Part shown: positions 6,592 to 11,473 of the stretch, piece by piece
Layout of the letters: the number at the start of each line of letters is the position of its first letter
How positions within the stretch are numbered: position 1 is the stretch's first letter
Notes under the pieces: generated by a model
What the model saw: only the letters and a program-made list of their open reading frames with translations
What the model was told of the DNA's origin: nothing
Databases searched by the model: none
Source: an uncultured Collinsella sp.
GTDB lineage: Bacteria; Actinomycetota; Coriobacteriia; Coriobacteriales; Coriobacteriaceae
Direction of reading: 5' to 3'
Length of the DNA stretch: 11,473 nt
Assembly (NCBI GenBank): GCA_900551655.1
Contig: URWM01000028.1
Location: forward strand, 1-11,473
Made by a program: the position numbers and the translations under genes

Positions 6592-7074
6592 ATGACTCAA
6601 CCCAAGATTCTTCTCACACGTATCGACGACCGTTTCATTTACGGACAAGACGTTGAGCTGTGGAACGAAGCCGTGGGTTCCAACCTTGTCCTAATCGTCA
6701 ACGATGAGATCGCGGCAGATTCGCGCCAATGGGCACCCATGAGGGTGGCGGCGCCAGAAGGCGTTTGGACGCGGTTTTTCTCGGTACAAAAGGCCATCGA
6801 CATCATTCATACCGCAACGCCGCGTCAATGGATTCTGATCATGGTGGCCTCACCCTCCGATGCGCTCGCGCTGGTTAAGGGTGGTGTGCCGATCACCAAG
6901 ATTAGCATCGGCCATATGCAGGCGGAGGAGGGCAAGCACTCCGTAACGCCTACCGTTGCCGTAGACGATGCAGATACCGCCGCCTTTAAAGAGCTGCAAG
7001 AACTCGGCGTAGAGCTAGAAATCCGCTACCTCCCCAGTTCCGCCCCCGACCCCATCGGCAATCTGTTCAACTGA
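6592..7074 (+). CDS. Mannose/sorbose-family PTS IIB-like protein lacking the phosphorylatable His
   Basis: A 160-residue protein with the whole fold of a PTS IIB subunit of the mannose-fructose-sorbose family, nearest in feel to AgaB/AgaV (GalNAc/galactosamine PTS): ILLTRIDDRFIYGQDVELW (6-24), LVLIVNDEIA (32-41), FFSVQKAIDIIH (62-73), ALVKGGVPITKISIGHM, VAVDDAD and a final IRYLPSSAPDPIGNLF. In working members the active loop reads RIDxRLIHGQV and His carries the phosphate. Here the residue is Tyr17 (codon TAC at 6640-6642), one base from a His codon. No IIA, IIC or IID gene is nearby, so it is an orphan. The ATG at 6592 is the only sensible start; its ribosome site is weak (GGGG at 6583-6586). 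A TAATAT at 6536-6541 may be its -10 box. It could be a regulatory or decoy IIB, or one in early decay. Confidence 0.88.
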   Translation: MTQPKILLTRIDDRFIYGQDVELWNEAVGSNLVLIVNDEIAADSRQWAPMRVAAPEGVWTRFFSVQKAIDIIHTATPRQWILIMVASPSDALALVKGGVPITKISIGHMQAEEGKHSVTPTVAVDDADTAAFKELQELGVELEIRYLPSSAPDPIGNLFN

Positions 7075-7105
7075 TCCTTGGGGACGGAGGAAAACGGATC
7101 ATTTT
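7072..7105 (+). terminator. Weak hairpin overlapping the IIB stop codon, possible terminator
   Basis: TGATCC (7072-7077, starting with the stop codon itself) pairs with GGATCA (7096-7101), leaving an 18-nt loop, followed by TTTT. An alternative inner pairing TCCT/AGGA is possible. As a terminator it is weak; the motif could instead be part of a dispersed repeat (see findings). Confidence 0.4.
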
Positions 7106-7140
7106 GCCCTCGCGAGAGACGCATGCGATGCCGTCTGTCA

Positions 7141-7292
7141 AAAACTATGCCCATTTACTACGTTTGATCGGCTATCGCCGAGCATGTCGAATTTGAGAAA
7201 AACAAAACCGCAGGTAGACGGCTCGCGAATTAAACAAAAACCGGTGCATGGTCGAGCATCCCGGGCTAAACGTAGTAAATGGGCATAGTTTT
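7141..7292. repeat. 152-bp element bounded by perfect 25-bp inverted repeats
   Basis: Positions 7141-7165 and 7268-7292 are exact reverse complements; their shared core is CTATGCCCATTTACTACG. The 102-bp interior holds no convincing reading frame and shows only short internal dyads (for example GGC-TATC-GCC near 7170). TGTCA lies beside the left arm (7136-7140) and recurs 4 bp outside the right arm (7297-7301), which is not a clean target-site duplication. The region is non-coding, between the convergent IIB and galM genes. It may be a MITE-like or other dispersed palindromic repeat, or a structured RNA. The rest of 7075-7399 contains only this element, the 7072-7105 hairpin and the galM terminator. 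Confidence 0.85.
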
Positions 7293-7337
7293 GATATGTC
7301 ACCCATACAGTCGCAGCGAAAATGAGCCTAAAAGATG

Positions 7338-7373
7338 AAAAAGCGCCCGTCGGCGGTGGTGCCGGCGGGCGCT
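7338..7373 (-). terminator. Intrinsic terminator of galM
   Basis: Positions 7342-7354 pair with 7361-7373 (13 bp, one mismatch) around a 6-nt loop. On the reverse strand five T follow (7342-7338). It begins 27 bp beyond the galM stop. Confidence 0.88.
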
Positions 7374-7399
7374 GCTGTGCGATATGTTGCGTTATGGGC

Positions 7400-8452
7400 T
7401 TAGTGCCTCATAAAGTGGTATTCGATCACATTGCTGTAGGGGTGACCCGGGCCCACAATGCCCTGTGGGAACAGCGGCTGGTGTGGTGTGTCGGGGTACA
7501 TCTCGGCCTCGAGGGCAAAGCCAGCGCCCCAGCCGTAGTTGGCATCGTCCTTGGCGTGCTCGTCGCCCAGCCAGTTGCCGGTGTAGAGCTGCACGCCCGG
7601 GGCGGTGGTGTAGTAGTCCAGCTCACGACCGGTCCACATCTCCTCGACGTGCATCGCGCGGCGCAGATTACGTCCGTACTGATAGCCATCGATGCACAGG
7701 CAGTGGTCGTAGCCACGGGCCTGCTTAATCTGCGGATCGTCGGCCTCCATGCCAGGCGCGACGGGGCGCAACTCGCGAAAGTCAAACGGAGTTCCCTCGA
7801 CTGGAGCGATCTCGCCGGTGGGGATGTTCTGCTCATCGATGGGCAGGTAATGGGCAACGTTGGCAACGAAGAAGTGCTCGCAGTCCATGCCGGCGTTATG
7901 ACCGGCAAGGTTAAAGTACGTGTGGTTGGTCATGGACACGTAGGTGGCGCGGTCGCTCTCGCAACCATACTCGATGCGGAAGACGCCGGTGCGCGTAACG
8001 GTAAACACAGCCGTAAAGGTTCGGTTGCCGGGCAGGCCCAGCTCGCCATCCTTAAGCGAGGTGGTCATGCGCACGGCGTTGTGAGTCTCGTCGAGCTCAA
8101 CGTCCCATACGCGCTTGTGCAGACCATGCTCAAGATCGCTGTGCAGGTTGTTGACGCCTTCGTTGGCCGGCATATGCCAGTCCGTGCCGGCGATGGTGAT
8201 CGTGGCACCCGCGGTGCGGTTGGCCACGGGGCCGATGGTCGCGCCAAAGCAGGCGGGGTTGTCAAAGTAATCCTCGAGCTTATCGAAGCCCAGCACCACA
8301 TCGCGCACGTTGCCGGGGATGTCGGGCACATCGATGCCAAGCACGGTGGCGCCATAGTCCATAATGCGAACGCAGATCTCGGGCCCGTTGAGGGTGTAGC
8401 GATGAACGGGGGTACCGCACGGCGCGGTGCCGTAAAGCTCGGAAGTGATCAT
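7400..8452 (-). CDS. galM: Galactose mutarotase (aldose 1-epimerase, GalM)
   Basis: A 350-residue GalM of standard length, interconverting alpha- and beta-anomers of galactose and other aldoses in the cytoplasm. Motifs: GATIGPVANRTAGA (70-83), NNLHSD with H104, the catalytic-acid region TNHTYFNLAGH with H177, the substrate-binding D249 in GYDH, and GFALEAEMYPDTPHQP (311-325) with the general base E315. I chose ATG 8452 because TAGGAA lies 6 nt upstream and the product then begins like other GalM proteins (MITSELYG). The frame is open 20 codons further upstream, without similarity. It is a second, distinct epimerase besides the LacX-like one at 3603. It is transcribed divergently from the DeoR-type regulator at 8659, which may control it. 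The long forward-strand frame over this gene is an antisense shadow. Confidence 0.95.
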   Translation of the reverse strand: MITSELYGTAPCGTPVHRYTLNGPEICVRIMDYGATVLGIDVPDIPGNVRDVVLGFDKLEDYFDNPACFGATIGPVANRTAGATITIAGTDWHMPANEGVNNLHSDLEHGLHKRVWDVELDETHNAVRMTTSLKDGELGLPGNRTFTAVFTVTRTGVFRIEYGCESDRATYVSMTNHTYFNLAGHNAGMDCEHFFVANVAHYLPIDEQNIPTGEIAPVEGTPFDFRELRPVAPGMEADDPQIKQARGYDHCLCIDGYQYGRNLRRAMHVEEMWTGRELDYYTTAPGVQLYTGNWLGDEHAKDDANYGWGAGFALEAEMYPDTPHQPLFPQGIVGPGHPYSNVIEYHFMRH

Positions 8453-8597
8453 TTGGTTCCTAACATCGAGGTATTTCGGACAAACTGTAGCGCGAACAGG
8501 CGAGATTATCACTACACCCCACTAAAGCAGGGGGTATTTTTCTCAAAAAAGTGATGATTGGAGCTGTGCGGGCGTTCATTTTTGACGCGCACGAGTC

Positions 8598-8606
8598 TGA
8601 TACAAT
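8598..8606 (+). promoter_or_regulatory. Extended -10 promoter of the DeoR-family regulator
   Basis: TGATACAAT is a TG-n extended -10 box, 52 bp before the GTG start. A T-rich -35 (ATTTTT) fits at 17 bp spacing, while the better-looking TTGACG is only 13 bp away. The rest of the 206-bp galM/deoR gap holds an imperfect dyad at 8514-8537. Confidence 0.55.
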
Positions 8607-8658
8607 TTGTTCGTTACTGTTTGAATGATATGCGCGCAAAGAACGGCGAGGATTCATC

Positions 8659-9423
8659 GTGATTAAGGCAGAGCGACAGGATAAGGTTCGTCAGCTGCTC
8701 GAAGAGCAGGGCACGGTCTCGGTCAAGGAGATTTCGGATGCGCTGGGTGTCTCGGATATGACGATTCGCCGCGACCTTGAGGAACTTGCGAGCCTGGGCG
8801 AGATTGAGCGCGTGCACGGCGGCGCCCGTAGTGCACAGGGACGTCCCCACACTATGTTGCGCCATGAGTATTCGCACAGCGAAAAGCGCACGAAGCATGC
8901 CGAGGAAAAGCTGCAGATCGCACGCCGTGCTGTGGAGCTTATCGAGGAAGGCTCGACCATCTTTTTGGGTACGGGCACCACGGCTGAACAGATGGCCTCG
9001 ATGCTGCCGGCGTTTCGCCTGCGTATCGTGACCAATTCGCTTTCGGTGTTTAACCTGCTCGAGGCGCGCGAAGATTGCGACCTGTGCCTCGTGGGCGGTA
9101 TGTACCGTCGCCGCACCGCCGCTTTTGTGGGGCCAACAGCTGAGGATACCCTGCGTGCGCTGGGCATCGATGCGGCGTTTATCGGCGCCAACGGCATCTT
9201 GGACGGTGACGTATCTACGTCCAACATGGACGAGGGCCGCATTCAGCAGCTTGCCTTTAGCAAGGCCGATTCTCGCTACCTCATCGCCGACTCCAGCAAG
9301 ATCGGCAAGCGCGACTTCTACACCTTCTGCCGCCTGGACAATTTGGACGCTGTGGTGTGCGAGCCGGGTATCGCCGCCGAGGATCGTGTCGCCATCGAGG
9401 AGCACACGCAGGTCATCTGCTAG
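8659..9423 (+). CDS. DeoR-family transcriptional regulator
   Basis: A 254-residue DeoR/GlpR-type repressor. The N-terminal winged helix spans about residues 1-57: VSVKEISDALGVSDMTIRRDL (20-40), then LGEIERVHGGA, a classic family signature. The C-terminal DeoRC sugar-phosphate sensor domain (about 75-235) has FLGTGTTAEQMA (102-113), the TNS loop (125-127), LVGGMYRRRTAAFVGPTAE (144-162), DAAFIGANGI and IADSSKIGKRDF (209-220). Such proteins bind a phosphorylated sugar and repress nearby sugar genes. The start is GTG 8659 with GCGAGGAT just upstream. Divergent galM is the obvious local target; control of the lacC or agaS groups is also possible. No sequence in the window shows the effector. Confidence 0.92.
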   Translation: MIKAERQDKVRQLLEEQGTVSVKEISDALGVSDMTIRRDLEELASLGEIERVHGGARSAQGRPHTMLRHEYSHSEKRTKHAEEKLQIARRAVELIEEGSTIFLGTGTTAEQMASMLPAFRLRIVTNSLSVFNLLEAREDCDLCLVGGMYRRRTAAFVGPTAEDTLRALGIDAAFIGANGILDGDVSTSNMDEGRIQQLAFSKADSRYLIADSSKIGKRDFYTFCRLDNLDAVVCEPGIAAEDRVAIEEHTQVIC

Positions 9424-9453
9424 CTAACGCTACGGGATTGCCAACAGGCGATG

Positions 9454-9474
9454 CGGGAGGAATTTTACCTCCTG
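9454..9474. other. Small hairpin in the 3' region of the DeoR-family gene
   Basis: CGGGAGG (9454-9460) pairs with CCTCCTG (9468-9474), including one G-U pair, around a 7-nt A/T loop. No T run follows on either strand, so it is not a standard intrinsic terminator, although it lies 30 bp after the stop codon. Confidence 0.45.
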
Positions 9475-9489
9475 TCATTGTGGAAACCA

Positions 9490-9518
9490 GCGCGTCAGCG
9501 CTACGCAATATGACGCGC
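9490..9518. repeat. 8-bp perfect inverted repeat
   Basis: GCGCGTCA (9490-9497) and TGACGCGC (9511-9518) flank a 13-nt spacer. No T run follows on either strand. It lies in the convergent intergenic region just before the large tandem palindromes. Confidence 0.6.
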
Positions 9519-9542
9519 AAATGAGGACCCCATAATCAAATC

Positions 9543-9680
9543 GTCTCAACCTGTAACATCTAGACGTCCAAAACCGGTCTAAGTGTTACAGATTGAGACA
9601 ATTCGGCGGGTCTACCTTGTTTGTCTCGATCTGTAACGGTTAGGACTTAAAAACTCGGCTACGTGTTACAGATTGAGACA
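9543..9680. repeat. Two tandem copies of a long palindromic unit (80-bp period)
   Basis: Unit 1 has arms GTCTCAACCTGTAAC (9543-9557) and GTTACAGATTGAGAC (9585-9599). Unit 2 has arms TGTCTCGATCTGTAAC (9622-9637) and GTTACAGATTGAGACA (9665-9680). Each arm pair has a single mismatch, the spacer is 27 nt in both, and equivalent bases lie exactly 80 bp apart. The right arms are identical while the spacers match at only about 15 of 27 positions, mostly an inner TAG/CTA pair and an AAAAC centre. The units occupy the space between two converging genes. Unit 2 is followed by an A-rich stretch, not T, on the forward strand; on the reverse strand the region just after the GntR stop reads into a T-rich run before the hairpin. 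The arrangement suggests a dispersed palindromic repeat or a transcription barrier. Confidence 0.88.
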
Positions 9681-9694
9681 AAAGAAAAAGAACA

Positions 9695-10414
9695 TTAGGA
9701 CTTGAAAATAAAGTTTTGATAAGGGACTCGCCCAGTTAAGACGGTGCGGCAGACAATTGAGATTAGTTTGCCTCCGGAGTCGTAAGCATAATGAGTCAGT
9801 TCGATGACCGGAAGTTTTGCAACACCATAATTACTGGCTTCGGAATCGCTAAGCTGACGTGCTCTATAGCTTTCCCTAACAGATTGGATAGACTTGGACA
9901 AGTCGTCCATGATTCTGCTAAATGCCTGATAATCTAACTGGTTATTCGGAACGCGCGACTTTGAAATGAAGAACGTATCAGCGCCTATGAAGCTGCCTTC
10001 AAGTTCGTAGGTCAATTCAAGACGCTGAATTTCATCGCGACTTTGACATCCAAATTGTTGGAGCATCATTACGGAAATTGGACGACCTGATGTGAGGCCG
10101 CCGAAATGTTTGGTGATGGCATCCGGATCAACGCCATCGCAATGGCTTGCAAAGTCAAAGTCTAAAAGTGAATTGAGCTCGCTAACGCGTTTCGGTGCAA
10201 CAAACGATCCCTTACCTTGGATTCGATAGATACTTCCACGACGCTCCAGCTCACTCATGGCAAGTCGGACGGTTGTTCTGCTTACGGCGTATTCGTCGCA
10301 GAGTTCCATTTCTGTTGGAAGTTTATCGTCTGCTTGATATTCATCGACGATCTGCTTGAGCAGCGCGTCGGTGAGCTGTAAATAGAGTGGCCGTTTTTCG
10401 TGTGTATCGAGCAT
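9695..10414 (-). CDS. GntR/HutC-family transcriptional regulator
   Basis: A 239-residue regulator. The N-terminal winged helix (about 6-75) starts with [16 protein letters not shown] and contains [25 protein letters not shown] (32-56) and the wing [11 protein letters not shown] (62-72), all hallmark GntR features. The C-terminal part (about 90-235) matches a UTRA effector domain in layout and ends [14 protein letters not shown] prefer ATG 10414, which has GAGG 5 nt upstream and gives the usual short lead before the PLY motif; ATG 10432 is also possible but has only a distant AGG. It lies 72 bp downstream of the uncharacterised gene at 10487 on the same strand, probably co-transcribed and regulating its own operon through the palindrome at 11454-11471. 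It is less GC-rich than the left-hand genes. The effector is unknown. Confidence 0.9.
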   Translation of the reverse strand: MLDTHEKRPLYLQLTDALLKQIVDEYQADDKLPTEMELCDEYAVSRTTVRLAMSELERRGSIYRIQGKGSFVAPKRVSELNSLLDFDFASHCDGVDPDAITKHFGGLTSGRPISVMMLQQFGCQSRDEIQRLELTYELEGSFIGADTFFISKSRVPNNQLDYQAFSRIMDDLSKSIQSVRESYRARQLSDSEASNYGVAKLPVIELTHYAYDSGGKLISIVCRTVLTGRVPYQNFIFKS

Positions 10415-10486
10415 TAGAGCCTCAGTTTGCATGTTGGTTATACCTGATGGTTGCCTCAGTCGGGATGTAACGTGGGCAAGGTAACC

Positions 10487-11407
10487 TTAACGTATTACAG
10501 AGCGGCTCAGCATGACGATCTGATGCCTGTATCCACGAAGGGCTTGTCCGAGCGTGAAGATATTCTGGGGCAGGCAAATCCCGTTCATGGAGTCCCCGAT
10601 ATGTTGGAGGTCGGCGCCGGCTGCTTTTGCTGCAAGGCCTATTTTCTTAATGGTCTCGCTGTCGCAGGAGTCTTGACTCGTCCCGTTCGCCGCCATGACG
10701 AGAACCTTCTCTTCAATTGACTTGCCAACGTTGTGGGATCGTACAAAGTCTACGATGGCACGCAGGTCTGCTTCTTGGAAGCAAGGGACGGTGTAGGGGG
10801 CTGGCACGAGAAGGATATCGACGCCGAGGTCAACAAACTTGCGCGCAATTTCGAGCGTCATGACAGGTTCCGCAACGCCCGCTCCATGCATTTTTCCGGC
10901 TATGACCAGGCCATTGAAATGCTCTTTGGAGAGTTTAATCGAATGGGCGATTGCATCGTTGGAGACGCCGGTTCCAGGGTTGCCCGTCAGGCAGATAAAA
11001 TCAAATCCGAGTTCGTTAGCCTTTTCTAAGGTCTTGGGAGAGACGCGACGACCCATGGGGATTTCCGTTCGGGATTCAGACATCTCTGCCTCGTTATCAA
11101 CTGGCTCCAGATTGACGCCAATGGGCCTTCCGCATGCTCGCTTCACCCAAGTGACCGGGTTTTCATTGAGATCATCTGGAATACCGGCAATAACTGGATC
11201 GAACACATCGAGCGCGTTAAACAAAAGCAGGTCGGCACCTGCGGCACGTTCGATTTCTGCATTAGTAACGCCGCCGAGAAATTGGGAAGAGGGTACGTTT
11301 TCCGCCATGATGGTACGTCCCTCGGAAGCCAGAATTGCCTGCTTTAGATCCATGGGTGACGTGGCGGCAAAATCGGATGCGGACATGTTCAGTAATCGTT
11401 TGGGCAT
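10487..11407 (-). CDS. Uncharacterised conserved protein, probable TIM-barrel (DUF7916-like)
   Basis: A 306-residue protein. I recognise the type (MPKRLL start, then SEGRTIMAENVP, GGVTNAEIERAAGADLLLFN) from uncharacterised proteins often found beside PTS genes. I believe they are grouped as DUF7916 and are sometimes misnamed haloacid dehalogenase or PEP mutase; no reaction is known to me. The alternating strands and helices suggest a TIM barrel: FNALDVFDP (63-71), GRPIGVNLEPVD (93-104), FDFICLTGNPGTGVSN (135-150), GLVIAGKMHGAG (166-177), VDILLVPAPYTVP (196-208), KVLVMAANGTS (234-244) and GADLQHIGDSM (264-274). The Gly-rich loops at 141-147 and 241-244 could bind a phosphate. There is no signal peptide or membrane segment. 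ATG 11407 has AAGGAAG 5 nt upstream. It is paired with the GntR gene at 9695-10414. Confidence 0.78.
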   Translation of the reverse strand: MPKRLLNMSASDFAATSPMDLKQAILASEGRTIMAENVPSSQFLGGVTNAEIERAAGADLLLFNALDVFDPVIAGIPDDLNENPVTWVKRACGRPIGVNLEPVDNEAEMSESRTEIPMGRRVSPKTLEKANELGFDFICLTGNPGTGVSNDAIAHSIKLSKEHFNGLVIAGKMHGAGVAEPVMTLEIARKFVDLGVDILLVPAPYTVPCFQEADLRAIVDFVRSHNVGKSIEEKVLVMAANGTSQDSCDSETIKKIGLAAKAAGADLQHIGDSMNGICLPQNIFTLGQALRGYRHQIVMLSRSVIR

Positions 11408-11453
11408 TGTTACTTCCTTTGACTAGAACGACAGGCTTGTGACATTGTCTCTA

Positions 11454-11471
11454 ATATTGTTACAACAATAT
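11454..11471. promoter_or_regulatory. 18-bp palindrome upstream of the DUF7916-like/GntR pair, probable operator
   Basis: ATATTGTTACAACAATAT is a perfect dyad (8-bp arms, 2-bp centre) 47 bp before the start codon at 11407, in the promoter zone. An A/T-rich palindrome with a GTT..AAC core is plausible for a GntR-family site. The downstream GntR gene is the likely binder. The promoter itself cannot be fixed because its upstream part may lie beyond the window. Confidence 0.6.
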
Positions 11472-11473
11472 AT

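Noticed and set aside
6359..7300. Integrative element using tRNA-Thr as attachment site
   Set aside because: No repeat of the tRNA 3' end was found in the window and no integrase is present. The tRNA 3' end faces ordinary catabolic genes.
7322..8554. 410-residue forward frame opposite galM
   Set aside because: It is antisense to a full-length GalM with all expected catalytic motifs, and begins inside the galM terminator region.
9543..9680. CRISPR array
   Set aside because: There are only two units, each an inverted repeat with diverged inner spacers and an 80-bp period. There is no series of identical direct repeats with unique spacers, and no cas gene in the window.

Overview
The window looks like a contig end from a draft genome of a GC-rich gut actinobacterium of the class Coriobacteriia. 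A Collinsella-like organism is my best guess, from codon choice, the protein versions and the general gene style; no 16S or other marker gene is present to prove it. The first 48 bases are not genomic: they are an untrimmed Illumina Nextera i7 adapter ending in the Tn5 mosaic end.

Left part (49-6150): an amino-sugar/galactosamine catabolic neighbourhood. It holds the tail of a GntR/UTRA repressor, a DasR/NagR-like operator with a promoter, agaS (galactosamine-6-phosphate deaminase/isomerase), a nagA/agaA-type N-acetylhexosamine-6-phosphate deacetylase, a reverse-strand flavodoxin, a LacX-like mutarotase, lacC (tagatose-6-phosphate kinase), a decayed tail of a second deacetylase gene, and a YhcH/EbgC-like cupin. 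Together the deacetylase, AgaS and LacC would take GalNAc-6-P through GalN-6-P and tagatose-6-P to tagatose-1,6-bisphosphate. The aldolase and a complete PTS transporter are not in the window.

Middle (6151-9423): a strong terminator, tRNA-Thr(CGT) on the reverse strand with its own promoter and terminator, an orphan mannose-family PTS IIB protein whose phosphorylatable histidine is replaced by tyrosine, a 325-bp non-coding stretch carrying a perfect 25-bp inverted repeat, then galM (reverse) divergent from a DeoR-family regulator (forward).

Right part (9424-11473): a convergent intergenic region packed with palindromes, including two copies of a 58-60 bp hairpin unit at an 80-bp period. It is followed by a reverse-strand pair: a probable TIM-barrel protein of an uncharacterised family and a GntR/UTRA regulator. 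This pair is visibly less GC-rich than the rest, and an 18-bp palindrome upstream is a likely operator.

The items most worth following are the His-to-Tyr PTS IIB, the deacetylase remnant behind lacC, the two families of non-coding palindromic elements, and the uncharacterised barrel/GntR module. I did not find a clear defence, mobile or other wholly new multi-gene system.
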